A stretch of 64,000 nucleotides of DNA from Carex sylvatica (GCA_964058845.1 CAXKVR010000238.1:104766-168765); one strand, 5' to 3'; shown: positions 1 through 12,125, counted from the stretch's first letter. Notes: generated by a model from the sequence alone, not told the origin. A program made the numbers and translations.

Positions 1-80
1 GATTTGGACGTAAACGATGACCACACCAGATCTATACCGATCAAGGAATTATATGTGCAACTTGAAATCTGATCCGCATA

Positions 81-503
81 AATTAATTACGAGTTTGGCT
101 AGTATAACATCAGTGTCATTTCAGCCTATATAACACCAACTCTAAAACCTGTCAAATCGACTTCGAATGACTAATCCAAACCGTTCAAATCAATTTACAT
201 TATGTGTGATGCGTTTACAGACAAAAATTTTATATTTTCGAGTTATTTTAGTATCAAATCAAGCAATAAAAATATTGAATAATTAATGTATTAAAATTAA
301 CTTAAAAACTCACATATTTGACCGCTTGATCTAATACTAAATAAATTCGAAAAGTTATAAATTTTGCATGTAAACGCACAACTAATGAAGTAGATCGGTT
401 TGAACGGTTTGAATTTACCGTTTGAAGTCGATTTGATAGGTTTTAGAGTTTATATTATATAGGATGAAATGACACTAATGTTATACTAGTCAAACTCATT
501 AAT
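81..503. repeat. Foldback (MITE-like) element
   Basis: The left arm (about 81-240) and right arm (about 300-503) are reverse complements over nearly their whole length, including the GCGTTTAC / GTAAACGC and AATTAAT..GAGTTTG / CAAACTCATTAATT blocks, with a short AT-rich loop. There is no coding capacity. It lies in what would be the second intron of the reductase gene at 1205-1938. No clear target duplication was found, so the superfamily is unassigned. Confidence 0.75.
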
Positions 504-543
504 TACCATGGGACGGTCTTCTAAATAATTAAACAATTTTTTT

Positions 544-1200
544 GCCTTGACTGCACGGGAGACTGAAATCAATAAATATCTTGGTTATGCTTTTGACTGC
601 ACGGGAAATAAACTTGTTTGACTGCACGGGAAATTGTATGACTTAATTAGAGAGTTAAATATTTCGTTGAACAACTAAAATTAGAATTAATAGCATTTTT
701 TATTTTCAAGGAGAGCATTTATTGTTTTTATTTTAAATATGTATTCAAAACCTCTGTGGAGGCAATGAAGATTAATAGAAAAGTTTAGCTAGTGTGTTCT
801 TTTAAGGTTTTTTCTTTTATTCTCTTCTCTATTACTATTTAACTGGTACGTGAACTTAACGGGCAAGATCATGATAATGGGACCGCTTTGCGTCAAGATA
901 GATATCCGGATTCAGATCTGACTCGATTTGAAACTAATAAGTATATAGATCGAAATTCGGATCGGACTACTTTGAGAGTATAGATCAAAATTCGGACCCG
1001 AATACTTTGAGAGTACAGATCCAAATATAAAAATATCCGGACTCTACCCGACCCAATAGCACCTAGTCTTGTCTACTAATTTGAACTAAAATTTCGTAGG
1101 TACGTGCTTCAATTACTAAACATAGCCATTTGATTGTGTACACCATAAAATGAAACACAAATTAATTTTATAGACACAAGTAGAAACAGTAATTAAAGAA
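544..1200. other. Non-coding stretch with short repeats
   Basis: No exon is seen. TTGACTGCACGGGA-like motif occurs three times at about 545-630. At 900-1060 there is a degenerate repeat of about 40 bp around ATTCGGA..ACTTTGAGAGTA, three times over. Both look like transposon debris inside the reductase intron. Confidence 0.4.
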
Positions 1201-1204
1201 TTAC

Positions 1205-1938
1205 TTGAATATTTTGTGGATCAGAAGTAGCGACAGGCGATGCTGTGTGGAAGACTCCATCAACACCATTGATGGCCTCATCAAAGCTTCCTTCCCCCAT
1301 TAGATCAGCTTTGAACAGCTTCAGTCTTTCTTTTGCTCCATCCATATCCCACAAAAACTGAACCTTCTCTTCATCCTCTTTAATATTAAAAAATTATGTT
1401 AATTTATTGGAAAGAGAAGTAGTCTATAAAACTTTTAAAAACTTTTACCATGCGGTCTTCTTCCTCAGAGGAAAAAAAAATAAAAAATTGTTCCTTTGCA
1501 GAAGTATATATTGTTCCAACTACCAAGCTTAATTTACAAGAACGAATAAGTATGGCATATATAAAACAAGCTCGATCATCTTTTCTACAACTAGATTTCC
1601 GTTTTCATTTCTCCCATTTTTGTTGCTTTATTTTTTTTTCGCTTTAATTAATGTAACCAAATCTGCAAACGTTAAGCTCTTCATTGAAAAGAACATAAGA
1701 ATTGAAAAAAAGTCATGCCCTGGCATAAGATTCAAATTTTATAAGAAACCAACTGATCATAGATTGTATGCATGATGTTATTTGAAAATTTGATTGTAAA
1801 AATTTTAGTGAAGGGAAAGTTTAGAACGTATTTACCAGGATTCCTGACAGTAGCCCTGACAGTGTTGCCATTGGCAAGAAGGGTTTTAATGATGTGAGAC
1901 GCAATGAAACCTGTTCCTCCTGTCACACAGTATTCCAT
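1205..1938 (-). CDS. Tetraketide alpha-pyrone reductase 2-like protein, exons 1-2 (partial, runs off left edge)
   Basis: This is the 5' part of a short-chain (extended) NADPH-dependent reductase of the DFR/CCR superfamily. Exon 1 (1836-1938) starts at ATG 1936-1938 and encodes the Rossmann glycine motif GGTGFIA (residues 7-13). Exon 2 (1205-1377) encodes [19 protein letters not shown] and [12 protein letters not shown], typical of this fold. Exon lengths 103 and 173 nt join in frame (RNP-E-DEEKV), and both junctions have GT/AG. The closest family I recognise is TKPR2, which reduces tetraketide pyrones for sporopollenin in the tapetum; another CCR-like member is possible. No third exon (the IDPC..GTLNVL region) is visible in 1-1204, so either the gene continues beyond the window across an intron of at least 1.2 kb that holds a foldback element, or it is truncated. 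Confidence 0.8.
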
Positions 1939-3357
1939 CTTTCTCTTTCTCGCTGTCTTTCTTCCTCTCTCTTTACTTAACCAAGCTCTCTCTGCCCTTC
2001 TTTCTTATATGAATGGCTCTTGTGTAAGTTATTTAATCATCTCCTACATGTGACGTTTAGAAATATAATAGTCTATAGAGTCTAATTAAATGTATTTTAT
2101 TCTTATATATTAAATGGCCGTGGTACACACCAACATCTTTTATATGATATTTTCAAGAATTAAACCTGCATCTCTCCGTAATGAGATGAGAGCTCGTGCC
2201 ACTGCATGCACTAAGTCCACAGTTTTAGTTTAAATATGTATTAAAATCAAAGTTTGAACTAAAAAGTTGTGACCGATATTAACCCTTATTTTGCATCTTT
2301 AATTATCAGTTTGTCTATAGTTACTCATAAAGTTATATGATAATTCCGCATATATATCGTGCGTGTTGAAATTTGGTGCGGAGATAATGTGATGGAGTAT
2401 TTCTAAAACATTGTTAAAACTGTTGTACAGATAGAATATGTCACAAATTCAATTCTAAATAATTATGTATATATAGAGGATTGGATAGCAATTAATGGTT
2501 AAATTGTTCTCTCATCTATACTTAACAGGTCCGTTAAAACTAAATTAGAGGTCAAACTGTTGCAATTGATCTCCCATCTATTCTATGTAGGTGTCAGAGG
2601 CACTCAATTAAATTCCTCATATTTTGAGGAGAATTGCAGCAAATATGGACCTCAATTAAATGACTTAATTATGGCAAATGGGACTAGGACTGAATGTATT
2701 TAATTGACATCTAAAATTTTGAATCAGAACTTAGATCATCCAATCCACAATTTATGTTATGATTCAAGAAATTCATTATTATTACCAGAATAGTTCTAAG
2801 GCCAATGATTTATGTAAGGGTTCACAACTAGCAATTGTTATCAAGATCCGACAAGTTCTTCCAATTTATTTTCTTCAATATGGACAAAGATGTCACCGAT
2901 TGCGAGTTACTCATATAAGAGAATTTAAGTACCTGATGTTGAGAGTTCTTCCTTGTTTTTCTTCCAATTTCATACTATTTAAACCAAGAGATAAAAGAGA
3001 ATTTAAGTACCTGATACGACATATAACGATTGGTTAATATGATGCACTGCAGGTAGGTGTGCTTCGCAACAGATAATGGAGCTCAGAATTACAGAAGAAA
3101 TTGTTTAAGAAAAAAAGAATTAGAGAAGAAAGCTAATTAAGCAGAGGGTTACTAATCCTTTCCATTTGGGCCATAAATCCATTGACTTTGATTTGGAAGA
3201 AGTCAAATCTTTGGTGATAGAGGTGGCAGTGACATTGGCGTCATTACCTAATTTATTTGGATATTTGGATAAATTGAGATATTTCATTATATCCTTAGGA
3301 AACATTGAAATGACGTAGTCCCCCCCTCTAAAATTCATAATATTGCAACTCCCCTTT
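1939..3357. other. Intergenic, no gene seen
   Basis: This AT-rich stretch lies upstream of the reductase gene. Short ORFs at 2759-3037 and 3120-3338 have no recognisable domain. The 2759-3037 ORF only covers a small local duplication (two copies of a GAGAATTTAAGTACCTGAT-type segment). Confidence 0.5.
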
Positions 3358-3360
3358 TAA

Positions 3361-3655
3361 ATTTTAAAAACTCATATATTTACCTAATTTATTGAGAATT
3401 CTATTCAAACTCATTTTAAAAATTAATAAAAAAATATATTTTATCCTTCATTTAAAAAACATAAAGTATGTAAATTGTTTAAGATATACATTCAGTCTTT
3501 TAATTAAATTTTAAAAACTCATATATTTACCTAATTTATTGAGAATTCTATTCAAACTCATTTTAAAAATTAATAAAAAAATATATTTTATCCTTCATTT
3601 AAAAAACATAAAGTATGTAAATTGTTTAAGATACACATTCAGTCATTTAATTGGT
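3361..3655. repeat. Two-copy tandem duplication, 147-bp unit
   Basis: ATTTTAAAAACTC and everything after it at 3361 recurs at 3508 with very few differences (for example ATATACATTC versus ACACATTC), so the period is 147 bp. It is non-coding. Confidence 0.85.
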
Positions 3656-4299
3656 TGATTAATTGTGAGGACAAATGATTTATTTATTTTTTTATTAAAA
3701 GGCCGAAGTCTATTTTCATTAAAGAAAAAAAACACAGTTAACTTGCATTACTGTTGAGTTCAAAAGACCTGAATCGCAGCTAACCAAAACATCCACAGAT
3801 CATCATCATATAACCTAGATATCACCACAATCCATAGACAGAAAACTCAAAGTCTAAATAGGAATGTATTATTCTTGCGATTTATTGTTTTCTTGATTTT
3901 CGAAGTAACTAATATTTTATTATTAACTCCTTATTAATTATATAACATGCATGTAATTATACTTAATAAATTAAGCACCCCTAAGATATCATTCATCATT
4001 CACGCTAATTAAAACACGAGAGAGATTTGTTATCTTGATAGGCATGTTCCCTCCACACAAGTTACTTATATCTGAAACACTATCTCTACGACTCCAGATC
4101 AAGGCTTTGGACAACATCTACAAATAAGCATTTCTCATGTAGAAAAAATCTCAGAGTCTCAGACCTTCGAATTTGGCATGTTTCACGTAGGGTGTGTCCA
4201 ATGCCATATTCTCCAGTAAGCATCCATGACATTAAACTTATACTCCTATCATTTGGTTTGCAAACATAATCAACATTTAATTCTCATGCTACCTTGTAA
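3656..4299. other. Non-coding stretch, possible LINE 3' end
   Basis: Around 3680-3735 the minus strand reads like the 3' end of a plant LINE (AATGAAAATAGACTTCGGCC followed by an A-rich tail). The rest shows no gene. Confidence 0.3.
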
Positions 4300-6720
4300 T
4301 GATTAATTTTTTATTTTTTTTAAAAGAGACAAAAGCCCATTTCATTGACTGAAATCAAGTTAAATACAAAACATATTGTTCTTTTTTAAGGCGCCAGTAA
4401 CCTGTAGTAGCTACCAAATCCAGGAAAGTAAAAGGATAACATTTCATACATCACCAAAATCATAACAGAAGATAATTTTCAAAAGTAGTTAAGGGTTGCT
4501 AATACTAAACCACTTAAGAGAAGGCTGAGGCTAATTAAACTAGGTATGCAAAAAGGGTCAGTGATCTTCTTCATCAAACTAAGGCAGCTTTGCATCAGGC
4601 TCTGCCCCTGTCGGCTGATGGACTACACGGGAAGGGGCATGAACTGATTAAGTGGAATAGCATCTTCAATTACGAGAAGCCAGTCACCCACCGCATCTTT
4701 GAACTTCTTCTTCATGTTACCTGTCCAGTAGAGACACATAGATTTAATCATTAGTATAAGGTTTCTAGCCGTTTTAACTGGATTGTCAATAAAACAAAGG
4801 TCATTTCTATGTTTCCATATAGTCCAACTAAAGACACTTAGTACAATTAAAAAGCCCACCCTATCAACCTGCTCAAGGGAATTAGCAAATATTATAATAT
4901 TCCCCTATGTCTGCCATTGCTGCATTATATTTTGACATTTACCTAACCAAAACCACACTTGTTGGGCTAAATTGCATAATAAGAACAGATGGTCTATTGA
5001 TTCATGCTGACAGCAAAAGTGACACTGTGTTACCATTCCAACCCTTTTTAATCATATTATCCTTGGTTAGTATAGTATTATGTGAAACTAGCCACATAAA
5101 AATCTTGATTTTTGGAGGTATTTGTAAGTTCCACCATAGCATAGAGTTGATAGGATGAATTTCTCCAAAGTTAAGAATACGATAGATAGATTGAGTTGAA
5201 AACTTTCCTGAGGTCTCCCACTTTCATTCTATGGGTTGAAGCAGTCCCCTCGGGCCTGGTTTGATAGGTTCAGGAAGGCTATGATAGGCATGGGCTATCA
5301 GCAAATCAATGTTGACCACACGGTATTTTCTCGATAACATTGTGGTCACATTACTATGCTGGTTGTGTATGTCGATGATATGATCATTACCGGAGATGAT
5401 GAGAGAAAAATTGCACAGTTGAAAGCAAAATTGGGGAAGAAATTCGAGGTGAAGGATTTGAGACAACTTAGGTACTTTCTTGGGATTGAGGTGGCTCGCG
5501 AAGCAGAGGGGATTGTTCTATCCCAAAGGAAGTATGTCTTAGACTTGCTTACAGAGATAGGCATGTTGGGGTGCAGGCCTGCAGTTTCTCCAATTGATGT
5601 GAAGACCAAGATAAGTGCAGAGGCAGGAGAAGAGGTTGATCGTGAGAGATACCAGAGACTGGTAGGCAAATTGATCTATTTGACACATACTCGTCCCGAT
5701 ATCTCATTTTCAATGAGCGTGGTGAGTCGCTATATGCATGACCCTAGGAAGGGCCATATGGACGCAGTGTATCACATTCTGAGGTACCTGAAGAGTGCGC
5801 CGGGGAAGGGCTTATTTTTCAGAAAGAATGGGCACATGAACATTGAGGGTTACTGTGACTCTGATTGAGCTAGTTGCCAAGATGACATAAGGTCCACAAC
5901 TGGCTACTGCATGTTTGTAGGGGGCAATTTGGTCTCTTGGAAGAGCAAAAAGTAGCCAGTTGTTGCGAGATCGACAGCAGAAGCCGAGTACAGGGCTATG
6001 GCATTGGGAGTTGCTGAGATGGTGTGGCTGAAGAGGTTGTTGAAAGAGCTCAAGGTGAATCACAGAGCTCAAATAAAATTGTGGTGCGATAGCAAGTCAG
6101 CGATCAGCATTGCCAACAATCCTGTGCAGCATGACAGAACCAAGCATGTGGAGATCGATAGGTTCTTCATAAAGGAAAAGCTAGAAAGTGGACTATTGGA
6201 GCTGAGTCATGTAGCTACTGGAGATCAAGTAGCTAACTGCCTCACCAAAGGACTTTGCTCAATAGATCTAGAAATGTTTTGTGACAAGATAGGCTTGATA
6301 GATATCTTTTGCCCATCTTGAGGGGGGAGTGTTGAGATTTATGTATGTTTATTGCATTATTAGAAGTTATAGGGTTATATTGGTAAGAAATGAATTATAA
6401 AGAATAGTAAGGTTAGGAATGAAAAATGTAATGCCTATATAGGCCCAAAAGAACAAAGGAATCAATACAATTCATTTTTCCTAAAAATCCACAACATCCT
6501 TGTTAGTACATTTAGAGAATAGAGAGTAATACTTAATTGCTAAAGGACAGTTTTGGAACCATTGATCTAACCAGAATCTAATCTCTGTGTGTACCCCTAA
6601 AGTAATTGATGTGCTGAACTCTCCTATATGACTGATTTTAAGTAATGTAGTCCGAAAGGAAGATAAATGAGAAAACTTGCAATGGTTAATTAGTATGTCA
6701 TGATATATCATTGTCAAGGT
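4300..6720 (-). mobile_element. Decayed LINE (non-LTR retrotransposon) 3' portion, interrupted
   Basis: On the minus strand, 6717-6481 encodes EIRFWLDQWF..CPLAIKYYSLF, the end of a plant LINE reverse transcriptase region. After the Copia block, 5225-4860 encodes WETSGKFSTQSIYRIL, IPPKIKIFMWL and HFCCQHESIDHLFLLC (the zf-RVT domain), and 4859-4623 encodes WTIWKHRNDLCF. The 3' end near 4305-4350 reads AATGAAATGGGCTTTTGTCTC and then poly-A, as usual for plant LINEs. Frameshifts and stops make it dead. About 40 residues expected between VVDF (at 6481) and WETSGKFS are absent, so the Copia block replaced LINE sequence rather than inserting cleanly. Confidence 0.8.
5229..6480 (+). mobile_element. 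5'-truncated Copia LTR retrotransposon (RT, RNase H, 3' LTR)
   Basis: The fragment begins abruptly inside reverse transcriptase (YGLKQSPRAWFDRFRKAM) and continues with the catalytic YVDDM (about 5368), LVGKLIYL..TRPDISF and the RNase H block (GYCDSD, STAEAEYRAM, LWCDSKSAI, KHVEIDRFFIKEK). In-frame stops at 5866-5868 (TGA after CDSD, where Trp is expected) and about 5953-5955 (TAG after KSKK) kill it. A purine tract (AGGGGGGAG, 6321-6329) precedes TGTTGAGATT at 6330, so 6330 to about 6480 is the start of a 3' LTR. No 5' LTR, gag or integrase is present. TTCATT occurs at both junctions with the LINE. Confidence 0.88.
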
Positions 6721-8002
6721 TAGGAAAAATATGTTAAAAAAATGTTATTTCTTTTGTATGATACTTTTTATGAAAAATATGTTAAAAAAATTGAAATAAC
6801 ATATATATCATTTTATGTATTATTTAAAGAAGAAATATTATTAATTTGTTACTTAATTAGTCTAAATTTTTGTATGAAAATATATTATTTTTATGAAAAA
6901 AAATTATTCTCTTATAATATGTTCTTGTTACACAATTATTCTTATAATAGTTTTTGGAAAATTAAAATTATGCTTTAAGTATCTGATGCCACGTTTGTAA
7001 ATTTCAATGTTTGCTTCACAACGGTTCGTCAGTGTTTATAGAGATATTTTCATAAAAAATATGGAAAACAACAATCGATAAAACGCACGGTTTTTCTTTA
7101 ATTTGCGTAGATCACAAATCGTTTTCTTAAGCATTACGTCATCAATATAAAAAAGGTTCAACACTTTTGTTCAAACCTTGCCGGAATCTCGTATCATAAA
7201 TGTAATTTTTATATTTATATGATACGAAAATGCCAAAAAAAAATTATTTAAAATAATAAATTACTTGTTATGAGAAATAAAAAAAAATCTCGCTTGGATA
7301 ACACAAAAACCATCTGATTTAGATCGCATCCAAATTGCAAAAAGTAAAATAATCTCTAACCACACAGATGGACACACAAGACATCTCGCAGAAAAGCTAA
7401 AGAAACATGTGTCTCTAAATACTTGGCAGCATCTCAGTGGATTACTGCGGCTTGGGCCCCACCATGTGAAGTCCTGGTTTTAGTTGACATGTTTTGTTTC
7501 TTTGGTTTTAGTGTAGCGAAAAATGCGGTGCACATGTAAATGTTTTACATTACAAGAGTTGCAGAAAAATGGCTAAAATAATCAAATGATCTGATGGCAG
7601 TTTCAAATAATACGAAGAAACGAAAATAATATTTAAATAAAGAATTAAACCCCCTTTTTTTGTGATGAGGGAGATAGAACACTTGGTTCGATTAAGATAG
7701 AAAAATTCTCACTAACAAATTCACGAAGAAACATTTAATCAAGTACAATAAACAACTCAACATATACATTGATGATAACAACCAAATCTAGTTTGCAAGA
7801 AGTAAATATATAACTGTAAAAACATACATGCTGAGTCTAGAGATAAAGCTGACTGAAAGAACACACCCCAATAAAAGAGCACTTTCTGGTAATAATAGAA
7901 GAAGAGCATCTCAGTTCTAATTATAACTGAGATATATATATATATATATATATATATTTTGAGTTTTTGCTTGCAGTAAGATTCTTAGATTGCCTATGCG
8001 GC
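6721..8002. other. Intergenic, AT-rich, no gene seen
   Basis: Very AT-rich DNA, including the low-complexity ORF at 6742-6978. An (AT)n microsatellite lies at about 7931-7958, just downstream of the UGT94-like stop codon. No RNA gene or conserved coding segment was recognised. Confidence 0.5.
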
Positions 8003-9400
8003 TTATTGATCCCTTGCAAGTCCCAGAATCTTATCAGCCAAAATTTGGATCTCATCATCTTTTCGATTGCGTATCACCTCGGCCAGGTCCTCTGCATTTT
8101 TCCTGACACTGTCGCCATAGTCTGACTGGAGAATTTGCTTAATGCACGCAGAAACGTCTTCTCCCGTATAATTCCCGAGGCCACGTTGCGGGATTTGTAT
8201 TCCGATGCCGAGCTCTACTATTAGCTTGGCATTTATCGGTTGGTCCCAATCCATTGGCAATGCTAACATGGAGATCCCGGCCTGCATACTTTCAAGTATA
8301 GAGCTCCAACCGCAATGTGTTAAAAAGGTGCCGAGGTTGCGATGAAGCAAGATCTTTTGTTGTGGGGCCCAAGAGGTGATGACAAGTCCTCTTTGTGGAC
8401 CTACCCTCTCCACCAATGCATGGAACGGCGCCTTCGTCATCATGTTGTCGGTTTCTTCAGAATCGCCTTCGTTAACACTTATGTCGCTCTTTGGAAAGCG
8501 AGCAACCCAAATGAAGCAAGCACCACTGAGCTCCAAACCTTGAGCAAGTTGCTCCATCTGATTGTAAGGTATGAAACACTCGCTACCAAATGACACAAGC
8601 AACACGGACCTCGCCTCTCTCTGGTCCAACCATTGCATCACCTTCTCTATTTCTTGGCAATTTCCAGGAGAAACACTGCCGACATCTGGAATCAAGGGCC
8701 CCGTCAGATACAGCTCCTTCCCGATTAGGGTCGAGAAGTAATCAATGTACTTTGCCTCTATTTTGCGAAAAGACCGGGCAATTACAAAGTCCGTGAGCTG
8801 CCAGCTAAGGAAAACTTGCTCTAGCATATGTGAAAAACCATGTTCGGCTGGCTCGGATTTATGTCTTTGATTCTCTTTGGTTAACTTCATTGCGGGGAAT
8901 GGGAACTCTTTAGAAGGTTTAAAATAACCATGGGCCAACCACGACATCCAAACGGTACAACCTATAAACAAAACGGCTGGAATGTTATGCTGATGTGCGA
9001 GATTAGCTGCCCATGGTTGAAAGATATCAAAAATTAGGAGGTCAGGTTTCAGGGTCTCTAGAATATGCGAGAAGCTTTCTTCGGACTGTTCAAAGGATCG
9101 AGCGAGTGCAGGAATTAAATGCCACGATAAATGCTTTGTGGTGTGTAGGTGAGCAGGCAGCTCTTTTTCCGGTAGTCGAATCTCTACCAGTCTTATGCTC
9201 GAAGGACCTGTTACTGTTGAATTACAATGAAGATTGTCTCTTATTGATTCGAGGATGATCGGAGTTGAGCAAAAGTGAATAGAGACGTTGTTGAGCTCTT
9301 GGGTTAGCCTCTTGGCTAGCTCTAAGCAAGGAATCACATGGCCATGAGCAAGCCATGGCAGCATGAGCACATTCAGGCTCTTCTTTCTGGGATTATCCAT
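8003..9400 (-). CDS. UDP-glycosyltransferase, UGT94-like (group A, sugar-on-sugar)
   Basis: Intact single-exon gene of 465 residues, the usual length for plant family 1 UGTs. It has the N-terminal HGHVIP motif with the likely catalytic His21, a partner Asp125 in LLIFDIFQPW, the strand VLLVSFGSE near 267-274 and a complete 44-residue PSPG donor box at 344-387 (WAPQ..HCGWSS..E..DQ). The final Gln387 is usual for UDP-glucose users. HCGWSS in place of HCGWNS and the LAHGH start fit group A enzymes such as UGT94, which extend the sugar of an existing glycoside (for example glucose on crocetin, lignan or iridoid glucosides). The acceptor cannot be read from sequence. It is cytosolic, with no signal peptide. 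A broken partial copy lies at 33930-34389. Confidence 0.93.
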   Translation of the reverse strand: MDNPRKKSLNVLMLPWLAHGHVIPCLELAKRLTQELNNVSIHFCSTPIILESIRDNLHCNSTVTGPSSIRLVEIRLPEKELPAHLHTTKHLSWHLIPALARSFEQSEESFSHILETLKPDLLIFDIFQPWAANLAHQHNIPAVLFIGCTVWMSWLAHGYFKPSKEFPFPAMKLTKENQRHKSEPAEHGFSHMLEQVFLSWQLTDFVIARSFRKIEAKYIDYFSTLIGKELYLTGPLIPDVGSVSPGNCQEIEKVMQWLDQREARSVLLVSFGSECFIPYNQMEQLAQGLELSGACFIWVARFPKSDISVNEGDSEETDNMMTKAPFHALVERVGPQRGLVITSWAPQQKILLHRNLGTFLTHCGWSSILESMQAGISMLALPMDWDQPINAKLIVELGIGIQIPQRGLGNYTGEDVSACIKQILQSDYGDSVRKNAEDLAEVIRNRKDDEIQILADKILGLARDQ

Positions 9401-10062
9401 GGATTAGATATATAGAAGAATATCATATATGAAGATGACATATATATATTTATCTGGGCCATATGTGCTATGTTTTATGCGAGCACGAATCTTTTGATAA
9501 ATGTCACTCAAACCGAGTATAATTATTTAAAAAAAATAGGGCTGTACTGCGCATAATTAGCTGACAATAGAGTGTGGGAAAGGCACATGCATCCTGCTGT
9601 TATATTGTAGACTTGTAGTACTAGTGTGCATTGTTTTATTATCTAACTTTTCAAAAAACAAAAAAAAAATATCTAAAAAATATTATATAAATACATTTAA
9701 TTTGATTATTTTGTTAGTTTCGTGGGATGTGCTTAATTTGTATTATGTTGTTCTGTTTTATTATAATTTAACTGATTATTGTTTACGAGTTTGGGACTAC
9801 ATCTTTTTTTCAGGAGTGAATTTTTTTTAATACGTTATTTAAATAATACCAAAATTTTGTCATATATTTATTTTATCAAAAAATTTATGTAGTTTAGTCT
9901 TGTCAACAGATATGGTATATATAGGTTGAGTGGGAAATATTTTGATGTTTATTTTACATGTATGGTTCATGAAATTAGATGTTCAATAACATTTTATTAT
10001 TTTTGGATTATTCAAGGAGCACTTCAAACCAAATAATTAAAATGAATATGCCAGTTTAAATG
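9401..10062. other. UGT94 upstream region, duplicated at 34.4 kb
   Basis: No gene. Segments up to about 9790, for example CTCAAACCGAGTA and GTGCGCATAATTAGC, recur at 34400-34720 upstream of the UGT94 fragment, so the 25-kb-distant duplication included at least 390 bp of promoter sequence. Confidence 0.6.
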
Positions 10063-10539
10063 AATGGATGCTTAGATTGGATGAGAGAGAAGAGATATCT
10101 TCACATATATTTATAATAAACGATATTACGATCACACTCTTTTAATAAACAAACAAGATGACATATTAAAATTTATAAGGCTACAATAATAATTTAACAT
10201 ATGTGTGGTCCATTGAACCGTGATTCTATTCAAATAATTGATCTAATCAATTACTTCTCTTTCATGTCATCTCATCTCTCTCATAATGTTGATCAAGTCA
10301 ACACTCTTATTTTTTGTGCAGTCTAAGATCACTAAAATGGTTGTACCATTTGAACCGTTAGTTCAAGACGCCCGTTTCACATATCCACACGCTTGACTAA
10401 TAATTCTCTATCATTTGATACAATCTAATTAATCAAAATGACACAATTAGTGAACTCCATTGTATGTTTAATCTAATCAAACATATATCCTTATTTAATC
10501 GAATCACGCTTTGTTAATGTGTACATCTTATGTCTAATC

Positions 10540-10825
10540 AAACCCGACCGGCCGGACCCACCATCCCGTTGGTTTTTTTTTTTTTTCAATTTTTAAAAAA
10601 AAAAAAAAAAACCAGACCGGGTACCCGGACCGCCCTGCCCGTCAAGGGTACCACGGGCACAGGTATAAGACGGGCAGGGCATGGGTTTTGAAAAAAATAC
10701 CCGTGATACCCGGCCCGTGGTACCCGTATACCCGTGATGCCCGTGGTACCCGTACCCGACCCGTACCTGTGCCCGACCCCGGGTATACCCTACCCGCCCG
10801 GCCCGTACCCGTTAGCAAACCCCTA
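10540..10825 (-). mobile_element. ACCCG-rich hAT-like non-autonomous element, truncated copy
   Basis: The block is built of ACCCGTACCCG-type motifs and ends with GTTAGCAAACCCCTA at 10811-10825, the reverse complement of the TAGGGGTCTGCTAAC start of the element at 45236. Its other end has no matching terminus or target duplication, so this copy is probably truncated. Apparent ORFs in it are by-products of the repeat. Confidence 0.65.
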
Positions 10826-11522
10826 TCCAATACTTTAGTGTCGACTGTTTATAAAGAGCTGATACTAATAGTCGATAATTAGTATCGATTTTTTTATAAA
10901 TAGCCGAAACTAAGAAATTAGAAATATTACTAAATTTATCTTAAATTTTCTTTAATTTATTATGTTTAGTTAATTCAAGTTATTTGTAAAATTTGGATTA
11001 TCACATAAATATGGGATTCATTTTTGTCTTAATTTATCTTGAAGATTTATTGAGTCAATTTTTGATCCAATTCTGATAGCATTGATCACAAATAAATAGA
11101 CCATTCAGATAACTAATTAACCATGTTGAATTGTTTGTTGCCAACAAAAAAAAAAGTATATGAATATAGCTAAATATTGTATTCACATAGTACTATATAT
11201 ATAACAAAATAGAAAAATCAAATAAAACTGATCATGAAGGAAATCATATAAAGTCGGATGAAAATTTGAATAGATAATTTGGAATTCAAGCATATAAGAT
11301 CATTTGATGGTAAATTTTTGTTACCACGTCAAGGTAACTCCTTGAGGTTTTGAACAATCATAATTTCCTGAAACAGAAAATTAGTTTTTAATGTATGATA
11401 GTCAAATAATTTGGCAATGAAACAAACGAGAAAATGATAACAATAGCAAAACATATTTATATTTCAGTTCATTTTCTCTCAACAGCAACTTCTTTATTCC
11501 TTTCTGGTTTTATCAATCAAAG

Positions 11523-11532
11523 TATTTATAAA
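11523..11532 (+). promoter_or_regulatory. TATA box of CRP copy 1
   Basis: TATTTATAAA lies 71 bp before the ATG. The surrounding AAGTATTTATAA is conserved in all four CRP copies (17772, 53274-53282 and 60378-60386), which supports it as the promoter core. Confidence 0.65.
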
Positions 11533-11602
11533 GATGGAAACATGAATGTGTATCGTGCAAAATAACCAATTCCATTTAAACACACACACAAAAAAAAAAA
11601 AA

Positions 11603-12125
11603 ATGGTTCGCTCTAGGTAGCATTGTTGTGTATCTATGCCTTTGCTTGCTCGTGAGCATGACTGGTGATATACAGAGTAAGATCGGGTCTCTTATATCTA
11701 TATATATATATATATATATTTAATGTAATATCTAGCAGAATATAATATATACATGTGCATGCCTGCCTTTAATTCATACTTCTCATTATTTTTGTAAAGA
11801 AAAAAAAAACTGAATGATCATGTTAATCTATATATTTTTCTATATTGAGAGATCAAAATCAATCAGTGATCTGTGCAACCTTGTTGAAATATGTATGTTG
11901 GTACCATTATACAGTGGACATGTCTTTCACATAATATAATTAACTACTGGAGCTTGTTAAAATAAATATGTAGGTGTTTCTGCTCAAGCTTGTTGCCATG
12001 ACTATCAAAAATGGAATGGCCATACAGATTGCAAGAACAATGCAACATGCAACAGTTGGTGCTTAAACGGTTGTGGAAAAGGAGGATTTTGCAAAAAAGC
12101 AAATGACTGCCATTGCAAGTGTTGA
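11603..12125 (+). pseudogene. CRP copy 1: defensin-like secreted cysteine-rich peptide, broken signal exon
   Basis: Same two-exon layout as the intact copy at 17846-18396. Exon 1 (11603-11676) encodes the signal peptide; after a GTAAG intron, exon 2 (11974-12125) encodes a 49-residue cysteine-rich tail with ten Cys (CC, NSWCLNGCGKGGFC, CHCKC). A 4-bp insertion (GTAG) five codons after the ATG creates an in-frame stop (TCT AGG TAG) and shifts the frame, so no secreted product can be made from this start. Exon 2 differs from copy 2 by only about two bases, so the break is recent. The TATA box and splice sites remain. Confidence 0.85.

Noticed and set aside
5346..5669. Minus-strand ORF of 107 codons over the Copia fragment
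   Set aside because: It is the antisense of clear reverse transcriptase coding (YVDDM frame).
11603..11676. Alternative start rescuing CRP copy 1
   Set aside because: The only in-frame downstream ATG is near the end of the signal sequence (AGCATGACT) and would not give a signal peptide.
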